DNA from: Marinomonas sp. MED121 | GTDB lineage: Bacteria; Pseudomonadota; Gammaproteobacteria; Pseudomonadales; Marinomonadaceae | Reading direction: 5' to 3' | Assembly: GCF_000153025.1 (NCBI RefSeq) | Contig: NZ_CH672430.1 | Coordinates: 43,401 to 107,400 of the forward strand | DNA length: 64,000 nucleotides | Shown here: piece after piece, positions 55,796 to 64,000 of the stretch | How the letters are laid out: each line of letters begins with the position of its first letter | Position numbering within the stretch: position 1 is the stretch's first letter | Made by a program: the position numbers and the translations under genes | The notes under the pieces: generated by a model | What the model was told of the DNA's origin: nothing | What the model saw: the letters and a program-made list of their open reading frames with translations, nothing else | Database searches by the model: none

Positions 55796-56404
55796 TTAAG
55801 CCACTTCCTCTTCAATCGCTGTGGCAACACCGGTAGGTACAGGCGCAATGGATTGTTGCAAAATATCTAGCACGCGAGATAACCCTTCTGGCGTGCCTGA
55901 TTGACGCGCCTTAATGGCAATATCATATTTCGCCGAGTTATCCGATTGACGCTGGGTTTCTTTACTCGATGCAATCGATCCTTGCACCTTAGCTTTCACT
56001 TTAAATGGACCCACTTTGCCTTGCAGTTCGGCTTCAAAAGAGGCTTGGCGATCTTCTTTGGTTTTTTCGCTGAAAGAAGATTTCACTTCCATCATGAAAT
56101 TAACATCAACTTCCGTCACTTGCAGAGTCGGAACAGAGACAATAGAGATAAACGGAATTTGCAAGTCGTACTCACGTTTAACATTTTTTAAGCTACCATC
56201 CGCTTGGTCTTCCTGCTCATACTTATCGTATTTGAAGTTAACATAACGTACCTTGCCATCTTCAAAGCCTACCGTTTCGATAAAGTCCGATGTGGCTTTA
56301 GCCAGTGACATTTGTGCATCACAAGCCGCTGCTAACGGGCCACCAATTAATTGATCCAGCGGCAAGCCACCAAATTGGTCCGACATTTTTACTAGTTCAC
56401 TCAT
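55796..56404 (-). CDS. DUF2589 family protein, copy 2
   Basis: ATG 56404 has GAGAGG 8 bases upstream; a GTG five codons earlier does not. The 202-aa protein has MSDQFGGLPLDQLIGGPLAAACDAQ and SLAKATSDFIETVGF, the DUF2589 start, then QIPFISIVSVPTLQVTEVDV and a charged end, SSFSEKTKEDRQASFEAEL. It is paralogous to the 33104 gene. Function unknown. Confidence 0.88.
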   Translation of the reverse strand: MSELVKMSDQFGGLPLDQLIGGPLAAACDAQMSLAKATSDFIETVGFEDGKVRYVNFKYDKYEQEDQADGSLKNVKREYDLQIPFISIVSVPTLQVTEVDVNFMMEVKSSFSEKTKEDRQASFEAELQGKVGPFKVKAKVQGSIASSKETQRQSDNSAKYDIAIKARQSGTPEGLSRVLDILQQSIAPVPTGVATAIEEEVA

Positions 56405-56428
56405 ATAAATACCTCTCACTTACTCATC

Positions 56429-56947
56429 TTAAAAAAGCTTCAGTAAGTCATTCTGTAATTTCAAGAATGCTTCCGTCGGCTCACTACTTTCAAACTCAAT
56501 TTCCATACTGGCTTGACGAGAACGCGCGCTGTCCTTGCCATTGGCCGTAAACAAATCAGTCGAAAGAACTTTACGAATCTTCTTGGTCGTTTCTGAACCA
56601 ATCATTTTTCGTTTCCCTTTTACTTCTTCATCTTCTACGACTTGCACACTGCCTAACGTGATTTCAAACTTAGCTAAAAGACGTTTAATCTTGATCGGAT
56701 TTTTCTGCATGAGGGTTAAAAGAGGGATATTGACTTCACGTTCAACAGGTTCACCCTGATGTTGTTTTTCAATATCATCAGGATGTAAAGAAGGCACTTT
56801 AAAGGACACCATTTTGGGGCGACCATCTTCGTCAAACCATTCATTTATATTATCGAGTGTTTGCTTTTCAATCTGATCTTGTGCATCCGCAATCGAATTC
56901 ATGATTGCTTCAACCAAATTTTGAAGTGATAAGTTAGACCCAGACAT
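56429..56947 (-). CDS. DUF2589-partner protein, paralogue of the 32561 gene
   Basis: A 172-aa soluble protein with AGGAG upstream. Helical start (NLVEAIMNSIADAQDQIEKQ), GRPKMVSFKVPSLHP, NIPLLTLMQKNP, then a basic region and MEIEFESSEPTEAFLKLQND. It has the same order and neighbour as the 32561 gene, so the two pairs are likely one functional unit duplicated. It is 24 bp upstream of the DUF2589 start. Confidence 0.75.
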   Translation of the reverse strand: MSGSNLSLQNLVEAIMNSIADAQDQIEKQTLDNINEWFDEDGRPKMVSFKVPSLHPDDIEKQHQGEPVEREVNIPLLTLMQKNPIKIKRLLAKFEITLGSVQVVEDEEVKGKRKMIGSETTKKIRKVLSTDLFTANGKDSARSRQASMEIEFESSEPTEAFLKLQNDLLKLF

Positions 56948-57058
56948 AATATCTCCTGTTTTAATATGTGTTGTTTGTCTAAAACACCTTATTAAAAAGT
57001 TTATCGAGATAATGAATGGAAAACGCGGTTTAATCTGTGGTTATTCTTTAACGTATAA

Positions 57059-57092
57059 AAAAGGTCGAACATAATTAAATGCTCGACCTTTT
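57059..57092 (-). terminator. Terminator after the 687-aa gene
   Basis: AAAAGGTCGA at 57059-57068 and TCGACCTTTT at 57083-57092 form a 10-bp stem, 21 bp past the stop on the reverse strand, with T residues following. The DUF2589 pair beyond it probably has its own promoter. Confidence 0.75.
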
Positions 57093-57112
57093 ATGCCACT
57101 TCATTTAAGAAA

Positions 57113-59176
57113 TTAACAATCTATTAAAGATTGAATAGTTTCTAATTGTTTAGAGACTTTCGTTTTCAGTGTGTAATCATGAATCAAAGACGCCGCAAAC
57201 TTACGTTGTCGACCAATATCGACTAAGGTTGCTAACTTATGCGCATCTTGAGTACCTAACATTGAGAAAGTACCACCTGAACGTGCTTGATCGCCAATCA
57301 CTAAATTAACTACACCGATAATATTGCTACCACGGTCTTGAATAATGATAAATTTTTCACGCAAAATACCTCTATGGTCATACCTTACATAATCCTTCAC
57401 TTTCATAGATAAAGCAGCAGGAATACCTCTTGTAAGATTATCTTTAATCTTAAGCAAGCCTTTAGAAAGCTCACTAAATATAGCATTTAGGTTTATATCA
57501 TTTTCACAAACTATAATTTTCCAGCAATCAATTCCTGTTGTTGCAATATTATTAGTTGAAATAATATTAGAACTCTCTAACCTTTCCTTTAATCCTAGTT
57601 CACCACTTTCTAATAAAGTAGGCTCCCAATTTTTGGTCGTACCATATTTAATATTAGAAATAGTTAAAATCAATTTACTTAAACTAACACTAGGGTCATT
57701 TTTGGGAATAATTAAAACAAGCTTCTTAGCATAACCTTTACTCGATGGTAGAGATTTAGTGACATAATACTCATTAAATGCTTCATGACTAAAGGTAACC
57801 GGAATAGGACCTACTTCCGGCACAATTGCATTTTCCATCTGGTTAATCATGAAATTTTTCACCCTAAGGTTTGAGCCCCCTGTAAAGTTTCGAGCAGGAT
57901 CTCTCACATTCACTAACTGGGTAAATTGCTGAGTCGAAGCCGTTGACGATTTTAGCTCAGTCTCATTCGCCACACCGGCAGCAGCACACAGCATTCTTGT
58001 ATTTAAAGCATCAAAATCATTTTGCTGATTACCCACTGCCCCCGGTATGGTGTATTCCAAAATATCATGCATTCGGCGCGTTCGTTTATGGGTTTTATCC
58101 ATATGATGTGAAGATCCATCACTGATTTCACCTAACATCAGCATCATTTCAGCTAAATGATATTGCATACTAGGTAAAGGTAAATTTACCGGCGCATAAG
58201 TCCCTACATTCACAGGGATTTGCGCTATCGTAATATGACCAGAAACCATCATATCTTCCCATACTTCAACCGCTTCAACCGTGTGAATTTTGGGTATGGT
58301 CACGTCAATCAATTCACCTAAAGCAACTTTCGGTAACACTCTTTCATTCGCATGATCCATCACATGGAAGGTATAACCTAAACGATAAAGGGAAAAAGGC
58401 TTTATCGACTCATTAAACAATAAACCAGGACAGGGTGTTAGTGCATTATCAATTGGTGCAACCAATGGCATTCTGTCGTTAAAAGAAAGGCCTATCACCT
58501 CATTATCATAAATACGACGGATCGTTTGTTCGCCATCCATCTTAATCATGTTATTACCCGCTGAGATGTTACCTAATGTGGCTCGAATGGCAGGCTTAAA
58601 TTCAGTTCTAGCGACCGCATCAGCTAAATATTCCGCGTCAATTGCAGTTTGATAAATAGCATTGAGATCCCTTGCTGCTGCAAAATCATCAGGACCAACA
58701 ACAGGTACTGCGACAGCACCAGGTAGCGGTGCAGGTGTGGCTGTGGCCTTACCTTGATGCAATCCAGTGGCAATTTCATTGGCACAGGTTTTAAACTCAT
58801 CCAGTACTAACTCTTCAATTTCGGCATAAAGTTTTTTACGCACAGGTTCTGGTGCCCAAGGGTTAATCAGGATTTGGGTATCCCAATCAGAATCACCACC
58901 ACCATCACGGGTACGGGCATTATTATCCATAATACATTTATAGGCATTACCCCCTTTCATATAAAAACATACCAACGGCTCAGTGGTTTTTAGCATCATA
59001 CTGGTTCGCACTGAACCTTCTAAAGCGGTTAGGTTAGTATTAATACGGCCAAGCGCTCGTAACACACAATCACGCATAAAACGTGCTTCTGCTGAATTTT
59101 GAGTATCGTTTAATTTATTTGTTACCCAAGAAGCAATTTTGCGTCGGGCATTTCTTTGAGCATCTGTCTCTTTCAT
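57113..59176 (-). CDS. 687-aa protein with a nucleotidyltransferase-like motif
   Basis: A soluble protein without signal peptide. Near residues 70-105, FYMKGGNAYKCIMDNN, then GGGDSDWDTQILINPW resembles the GG...G-S-D-x-D pattern of polymerase-beta-type nucleotidyltransferases (compare KGGTAL...SEDIDL in AbiEii-like proteins). The remaining 550 residues are unrecognised. It lies upstream of the DUF2589 pair on the same strand, behind a terminator. A nucleotidyltransferase role is a proposal from one motif only. Confidence 0.6.
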   Translation of the reverse strand: MKETDAQRNARRKIASWVTNKLNDTQNSAEARFMRDCVLRALGRINTNLTALEGSVRTSMMLKTTEPLVCFYMKGGNAYKCIMDNNARTRDGGGDSDWDTQILINPWAPEPVRKKLYAEIEELVLDEFKTCANEIATGLHQGKATATPAPLPGAVAVPVVGPDDFAAARDLNAIYQTAIDAEYLADAVARTEFKPAIRATLGNISAGNNMIKMDGEQTIRRIYDNEVIGLSFNDRMPLVAPIDNALTPCPGLLFNESIKPFSLYRLGYTFHVMDHANERVLPKVALGELIDVTIPKIHTVEAVEVWEDMMVSGHITIAQIPVNVGTYAPVNLPLPSMQYHLAEMMLMLGEISDGSSHHMDKTHKRTRRMHDILEYTIPGAVGNQQNDFDALNTRMLCAAAGVANETELKSSTASTQQFTQLVNVRDPARNFTGGSNLRVKNFMINQMENAIVPEVGPIPVTFSHEAFNEYYVTKSLPSSKGYAKKLVLIIPKNDPSVSLSKLILTISNIKYGTTKNWEPTLLESGELGLKERLESSNIISTNNIATTGIDCWKIIVCENDINLNAIFSELSKGLLKIKDNLTRGIPAALSMKVKDYVRYDHRGILREKFIIIQDRGSNIIGVVNLVIGDQARSGGTFSMLGTQDAHKLATLVDIGRQRKFAASLIHDYTLKTKVSKQLETIQSLIDC

Positions 59177-59340
59177 AGTGATACCTGCAATTTAAATAAA
59201 AAAATTAAGCATTAATTACTCAATCAATAATTAACTTTTGCAGTCTATAAAGAGGGCCTAAAAGAATATCGTGGGAATCTCTCAATCAATGTAAGCCGAA
59301 GAAACAAGGGAGCCACCCCTATCAATTAAGGAAGCTTGGA

Positions 59341-60180
59341 TTAGGTTTTAGCTTTGCGTTGGGTATTTACCAGATTACCCAATAACATCACCCCAGCCCC
59401 TAGCAGTAAACTTAACTCAAATGCCTCTTGATATAAGAGAACACCAATTAGTGCCACAAGGGGTAAGCGTAAAAAATCCAAGGTGACTATCACGGTCACT
59501 TCGGCATACCCCATGGCCTTGGTGATGCAAAAATGCGCGGTTAAAGCGGTAATTCCTATCAATGTTAGCCACAACCATTGTATTCCTTCTGGCCAAAGCC
59601 AATGGTCGACTGACCCAACTAAACCTATCGGTAGCTGTAGAAGACACATATAAAATAAAATACTAAAAGGGGCTTCTGTGCTCATTAACGCTTTAGTTGA
59701 GGTATAAGCCACGGCATAACACATGGCTGCGCCTATGACGATTAAAGAAGCCATTTCAAAAATGCCATAGCCTGGTTTCACTATAATAAGTACACCCATT
59801 AAGCCAAGACATATCGCGATAATCTTTTTTTGAGTGAGGGTTTCTTTTAAAAATACAGCGGCAATTAATGCGGTCCAGACTGGGACGGTAAATTCCAATG
59901 CAAACACATTGGCTAAAGGTAATAAGCTGATCCCCATAAACCAGCCATATTGCCCAGCAAAATGCACAAGGTTTCGTAACGAATGAAGTTTAAGCCTTTG
60001 AGTCGAAAGTTGAGGTTTATTGTTTAAACCTAGATAAATCACGCTTAAACAAATAAGGCCAATGGCACTGCGAAAAAATAGCGCTTGAAAAATAGAGAGT
60101 TCACTCGCTAACTCACGCGCCGCTACCGCCATGAGGCAAAATGACACTAGGCTCCCAGTCATCCATAAAATGGCAATCAT
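59341..60180 (-). CDS. EamA/DMT-family transporter
   Basis: ATG 60180 has GGAAG 8 bases upstream; an earlier in-frame TTG is weaker. The 279-aa protein has ten membrane helices in two EamA repeats: FFRSAIGLICLSVIYLG and PVWTALIAAVFLKETLTQKK, then ITKAMGYAEVTVIVTLDFLRLP near the end. It resembles drug/metabolite exporters of the RhaT/YdcZ type in broad terms only. Substrate unknown. Confidence 0.9.
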   Translation of the reverse strand: MIAILWMTGSLVSFCLMAVAARELASELSIFQALFFRSAIGLICLSVIYLGLNNKPQLSTQRLKLHSLRNLVHFAGQYGWFMGISLLPLANVFALEFTVPVWTALIAAVFLKETLTQKKIIAICLGLMGVLIIVKPGYGIFEMASLIVIGAAMCYAVAYTSTKALMSTEAPFSILFYMCLLQLPIGLVGSVDHWLWPEGIQWLWLTLIGITALTAHFCITKAMGYAEVTVIVTLDFLRLPLVALIGVLLYQEAFELSLLLGAGVMLLGNLVNTQRKAKT

Positions 60181-60265
60181 ACAAACACTTCCATCCAAAC
60201 CTAAATTTGCTTTATATAAGCTAACAAATTGACCGATAAGGGAAAAGAGTGTATCAGCAATCAGC

Positions 60266-61228
60266 TCAAGAGGCTTGTTTTAGCGCTTGCTCTATGGTTT
60301 TAGGGTAATCAGATTTTGCTAATAACGGCTCGCTTGCGTGTTTAGGGGCAGGATGTCGAATCGCTAGCGCAATCATGACCAATAACATGGCGGTGATATC
60401 TAAACGCGTCAACGCTTGATCAAGTAAAAAAGCACAAGAAAGCATGGCCACCACCAGCTCAGCAGAGCCAAAAATCGCTATAATTTCTGGCTTAGTCTTA
60501 ATCGCGCCCATCACGAACAAATATTGAGGAATAGCCGCTGCCAGAAAAGCCAACCCGATTAAAGCCCACCAACCACTCACCTCTTCTGGAAAGAGCATTT
60601 GCGGCGCGCAATAAATGGCTAAAGGAATCAGCACAAATAAGTGACCAAGCGTGCCCCAAGCCATTCTTCTAGGTGCAGTTAGATTTTGTTTTGGCTTAGC
60701 CAAATATTGTATTTGAAACGCAAATACCAAAGGCGCCAGAAAGCAGCCAACTAAAGCAAGCTTAGATTCCATAGATAAGCTTGCAGGGTCTATGACTAAA
60801 GATGCCGCAATCAAGACAAGCGCAGCGGACAAAACCGCATTCGTATTCACACTGCGCTTAAAAATCATTACCCCTAATAACAGTGAGAAAAAAGGATAAG
60901 TGTAATAAATTAAAATCGCCGTCGCCGATGCTAAGGTTTGCAATGCATAAAAATAAGCAAAAATCCCTACGCCATTAGCAAAGCCTAGCATCAGCATTCT
61001 AGTCACTTCTGGCCATAAAATAGCCGGGGTTGGAAGATAAAATGACAACAAGATACCCGGTAAAATAAAGCGATAAAGGGTCACCATTTCAGCAGACATA
61101 CCTTGAGCAAACAGTATCTGTGCAAAGAGAGGGTTAAAACCAAAGCCAATTGCCGCGAGCAACACCATAATAGGGCCACTAACGTCTGTGCTCATACTTT
61201 GTATCTCTTTGATTTGGTTAACACTCAT
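60266..61228 (-). CDS. EamA/DMT-family transporter
   Basis: 320 aa with AAGGG upstream. Ten hydrophobic helices, including ILIYYTYPFFSLLLGVMIF at the end of the first repeat and AIFGSAELVVAMLSCAFLLDQALTRL in the second. It lies 85 bp upstream of another EamA gene on the same strand and is divergent from the LysR gene that probably controls it. Confidence 0.9.
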   Translation of the reverse strand: MSVNQIKEIQSMSTDVSGPIMVLLAAIGFGFNPLFAQILFAQGMSAEMVTLYRFILPGILLSFYLPTPAILWPEVTRMLMLGFANGVGIFAYFYALQTLASATAILIYYTYPFFSLLLGVMIFKRSVNTNAVLSAALVLIAASLVIDPASLSMESKLALVGCFLAPLVFAFQIQYLAKPKQNLTAPRRMAWGTLGHLFVLIPLAIYCAPQMLFPEEVSGWWALIGLAFLAAAIPQYLFVMGAIKTKPEIIAIFGSAELVVAMLSCAFLLDQALTRLDITAMLLVMIALAIRHPAPKHASEPLLAKSDYPKTIEQALKQAS

Positions 61229-61370
61229 TCAAACTAACCCTTATGCCGCTTACGCTTTATTTTCGTTTTTACAGGCTAGACAATAGTTGAAACTAGATTA
61301 ATATATAAGTGAATAAATCATTAAATACATGCAAAACTTTAATGTATTTAAACAGCAAAATAGGCCTAAC

Positions 61371-62264
61371 ATGAAACTAGAAATTAGACACTGGCAGATG
61401 CTAAAAGCGATTTCAGAGCTAGGCAATGTGGCACAAGCTGCCGATGCCCTCGGTATTAGCCAGTCGGCCTTAAGTCATAGAATCGCTGAAGCAGAACGGC
61501 GTATGGGAGGCAAATTATTTGAGAAAGAAGGCAGGCGTTTAAAACTCACACCAGCAGGCAACTTAATTACCCAAGCCGCATTGCAATCGTTACCCGCCCT
61601 TGGAAGAGCCGAAAAGGATTTTGAACAAAATGCCAGTGACCAAAACCAAATCGTACGCTTAGGTGTTGCAGCCTATTCTTGCTATCACTGGTTGCCTGAA
61701 TTTATGCAGTTTGTCAGCCACAAAGCCCCTAAACTAAAGCTGCAACTGGTTGCCTCAGCTACCCAAAACCCGATTACCAGTTTACAACATGGTTCAGTCG
61801 ATATCGTCATTGCTCCTGGTTATCTTGCAACCCCTGGTATTATTCCTATTCCACTCTTTAAAGACGAGTTAGTTCTGGTCACACCATATGATCACCCTCT
61901 GAGCCACAAACCCTTTATACAAGCGCAAGATTTGAGTCAAGAAAAGTATTACACCTACAGTCAAAACATTTTGCCTGGGTTTGAATATGAGCGTTTCATT
62001 CGCCCGTCTGGTGTTATTCCTCAACAAGTTGAGGTGGTTGAAATGACAGATGCCATCATAGAGTTAATTAGTGCAGGCTTAGGTATGAGTATTTTGTCTA
62101 AATGGGCCGTAGATGCCGCCCTTCAATCACAAAGGCTGAGCTTCGTTCAATTAGGAGAAAAAGGATTGGATCTGGCTTGGTCAGCCTTAATAAGAGAAAG
62201 TGAAAAACGAAATAGCGCCAGTAAAGCACTCAGCAAACTATTAGCGCGCTGGTATCAAAAATAA
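61371..62264 (+). CDS. LysR-family regulator resembling MetR
   Basis: ATG 61371 (MKLEIRHWQMLKAISELG) is the conventional LysR start; the 14 codons before are unlikely. The 297-aa protein has an HTH with ADALGISQSALSHRIAEAER, and an effector domain with VRLGVAAYSCYHWLPEFMQF and AIIELISAGLGMSILSKWAV, closer to MetR than to most LysR proteins. It is divergent from two EamA exporter genes, so amino-acid or thiol export is a reasonable guess for the regulon. Confidence 0.9.
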   Translation: MKLEIRHWQMLKAISELGNVAQAADALGISQSALSHRIAEAERRMGGKLFEKEGRRLKLTPAGNLITQAALQSLPALGRAEKDFEQNASDQNQIVRLGVAAYSCYHWLPEFMQFVSHKAPKLKLQLVASATQNPITSLQHGSVDIVIAPGYLATPGIIPIPLFKDELVLVTPYDHPLSHKPFIQAQDLSQEKYYTYSQNILPGFEYERFIRPSGVIPQQVEVVEMTDAIIELISAGLGMSILSKWAVDAALQSQRLSFVQLGEKGLDLAWSALIRESEKRNSASKALSKLLARWYQK

Positions 62265-62483
62265 AAAAATATTTATAAGCTGAATTAAAAGTGGCGTTAA
62301 TCATTATCAAAACTTTACAGCATTTTTGTTTTATTCAAATTACTGATATAGCGAATCACGTCAGATTTTAGCTTTTACCAATATCAATACCTTATTGCTT
62401 TCAAAACACTACAAAATCAAAACATAAGCAAACGTTTTAAAAGGCTTTCATAGTGCATGATTAATGCTAAGGAGGGCTTCCCT

Positions 62484-62921
62484 ATGATTTCTGTTGCCTA
62501 TATAAGTAAAGCCGAAAAAAAATTCTCCACCCCTGAACTGATCAAAATGCTTGATAGCTTTCGCAAGAATAATGAAAAAGACTCTATATCTGGTGTCTTA
62601 CTTTATAACGGCGCAGGTACATTTATCCAAGTGATTGAGGGCAATGAAACAAGTGTTGATACTCTCTACCAAAAAATTAAGCGTGACACTCGCCACTCAA
62701 AAGTCACCTGCTTAAGACGCGCCCAAATAACGAATCGTAGTTTTTCAGAATGGCGGATGGGATTTCGTAAACTTTCTAACGATGAACTGGTAGATGCCAG
62801 CAAAATGACTATCTTTATGGATGACGACAAACTAGAGCATTTCTTGTCTGATGATACTGACTTTGCTTTAAAGGTTTTAACTAATTTCAAAAATAAAACA
62901 CAAGAACTTATTTTCGAATAA
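62484..62921 (+). CDS. BLUF-domain blue-light sensor, copy 2
   Basis: ATG 62484 has AAGGAGG 8 bases upstream; ATG 62457 has none. The 145-aa protein keeps Tyr6 (VAYISKAE), Asn30 (RKNNEKDSISG) and Gln49 (TFIQVIEGNE), with RSFSEWRMGFRK near the end, so it should bind FAD. The chemoreceptor gene starts 25 bp after its stop, so the two are very likely one operon. No output domain is fused; it may act on its neighbour. Confidence 0.93.
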   Translation: MISVAYISKAEKKFSTPELIKMLDSFRKNNEKDSISGVLLYNGAGTFIQVIEGNETSVDTLYQKIKRDTRHSKVTCLRRAQITNRSFSEWRMGFRKLSNDELVDASKMTIFMDDDKLEHFLSDDTDFALKVLTNFKNKTQELIFE

Positions 62922-62946
62922 CTTTCGACTGATCTGGAGACGATAA

Positions 62947-64000
62947 ATGCTTTCTTCAATTAAAATCTCGCACAAATTCATCATAATGGGCGCGATACAA
63001 ATTGTACTCGTTGCTACTCTTGGTTGGTTTGCATTGGCTCAAATGGCGAAAATTGGGCACGAGATCAAAGAAATTTCTAATGACCACCTTCCGCTTACAG
63101 CAGCGCTGACATTAATCACAGAACATCAATTACAACAGACTATCGCATTAGAAAAAGTTATCTCACATGAGTTATTGGACGCCGTAAAGGGTCAAGGTGA
63201 GTCACCTGAGACACGTAAGCTTGTTGAAGAGCTCGAATATAAAATAAAAAAACTACATGACGAAATTGTTGAAACAGATGCATTAATTGTCAATTTAGAA
63301 AAAGAAGTTTTAATACCTGAATCAAAAGTAAAATACCAAGCTTTGTATGCTGAATATATAAAAGTTGAGCAAGAGTTTTTTCAACTTGAGGAAGAAACAA
63401 ATGCATTTCTTAAGGTAATCAAAACGGATGGCATATTAAAAGCCCTAGATAAAATAAAGCGCGTTGAAGATTTAAACCACTCCCTAGATGAACATCTAAT
63501 TGCAGTACTCAATGATGTTCAAGCATTTAGTATTGATGCGGCTAACACTGCCTATCAAGATGAGCAAGACGCCATTGTATTTATCAGTCTTGGATTAGCG
63601 CTTGCAATATTACTAAGCTTGATTATCCCATTCATCATTGGACGCTCAGTCATACTCCCTCTACAAGAATTATTAAGTCGACTTGAAGACCTGGTCACAG
63701 GTGAAGGCGACCTCACCATTAGACTCAACTTTAAATCTAAAGATGAACTAGGTGTCGTTGCCAAAAAACTTGACCAATTTATGGAAAAACTTAATCGCAT
63801 TATTAGCAACGTTTCTCAATCCACAGATCAATTAAATTCAAGCTCTGAAGCGGCGGTTCAAGTTATCCAGAACACACTTGATAGCGTCGAGAAACAAAAA
63901 TCAGAAACCTCAGAAGTCGCACAAGCCGTCGAAGAAATGGGTAAAGCAACCAGTGAAGTGGCACGCAGCACCAATGAGGCCTCAGAGGTTGCTAATAATG
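62947..64000 (+). CDS. Methyl-accepting chemotaxis protein, N-terminal part (runs off the window)
   Basis: ATG 62947 has GGAGA upstream; the frame stays open for 351 codons to the window edge. TM1 is at about 8-30, a periplasmic all-helical domain (coiled-coil rich) runs to about 200, TM2 at about 201-221 (FISLGLALAILLSLIIPFII), then HAMP and the start of the signalling coiled coil (VAQAVEEMGKATSEVARST). The methylation and tip regions are beyond the window. Directly follows the BLUF gene. Confidence 0.9.
   Translation, partial: MLSSIKISHKFIIMGAIQIVLVATLGWFALAQMAKIGHEIKEISNDHLPLTAALTLITEHQLQQTIALEKVISHELLDAVKGQGESPETRKLVEELEYKIKKLHDEIVETDALIVNLEKEVLIPESKVKYQALYAEYIKVEQEFFQLEEETNAFLKVIKTDGILKALDKIKRVEDLNHSLDEHLIAVLNDVQAFSIDAANTAYQDEQDAIVFISLGLALAILLSLIIPFIIGRSVILPLQELLSRLEDLVTGEGDLTIRLNFKSKDELGVVAKKLDQFMEKLNRIISNVSQSTDQLNSSSEAAVQVIQNTLDSVEKQKSETSEVAQAVEEMGKATSEVARSTNEASEVANN

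Overview
The window is chromosomal DNA from a low-GC marine gammaproteobacterium, most like Marinomonas or another Oceanospirillaceae genus. The evidence is the core gene order: orn / rsgA / motB-motA / HDOD / psd resembles the Pseudomonas order, followed by secF-secD-yajC-tgt-queA. Reb (R-body) homologues, BLUF photoreceptors and many small transporters and regulators fit the same group. The genus is inferred. No rRNA genes, insertion sequences, integrases or CRISPR arrays were seen. There is one tRNA, tRNA-Leu(CAA).

Layout. 1-15.9 kb is core genome: tsaE (partial), orn, rsgA, motAB, an HDOD protein, psd, a chemoreceptor with a duplicated sensor, the Sec accessory genes, the queuosine pair tgt/queA, tRNA-Leu and a DUF2986 protein. 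15.9-21.6 kb holds a nitroreductase, an EamA exporter divergent from a MarR regulator, a COG2509 flavoprotein, an LpxR-like outer-membrane protein and a VF530-type protein.

22.1-43.4 kb is the most interesting part. It starts with a chimeric regulator (degenerate NtrC-type AAA+ domain plus AraC-type HTH). An R-body operon follows, with six RebB-family genes, a small helical protein, a RebB-like protein with a C-terminal membrane anchor, and a disordered/coiled-coil protein. After 700 bp of non-coding DNA with two six-copy tandem arrays come a reverse-strand set (LTD-domain protein, 949-aa unknown protein, tail-collar protein) and forward genes for a DUF2589 pair, a zinc-ribbon protein, a methyltransferase, a solute-binding-protein/permease fusion and a second permease. 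The block ends with two paralogous membrane proteins that look like Cache-sensor/pentameric ligand-gated channel fusions, with a second copy of the chimeric regulator between them. A paralogous regulator beside the reb operon and another between the channel genes suggests one regulated system: external signal sensing linked to R-body production. That is inference.

43.4-55 kb is mixed accessory metabolism: BLUF, LysR, old yellow enzyme, GST, VOC, GNAT, GrpB, hydroxyacid dehydrogenase, monooxygenase, GFA, a broken LysR gene, DUF1428, GNAT, an EAL phosphodiesterase and small secreted proteins. 55.3-59.2 kb has a second DUF2589 pair and a 687-aa protein with a nucleotidyltransferase-like motif. 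59.3-64 kb has two EamA exporters, a divergent LysR regulator, and a BLUF protein immediately upstream of a chemoreceptor that runs off the window.

CDS starts were moved from the longest frame to an internal ATG where a Shine-Dalgarno sequence supports it. Family names come from recognised sequence patterns, not from searches.
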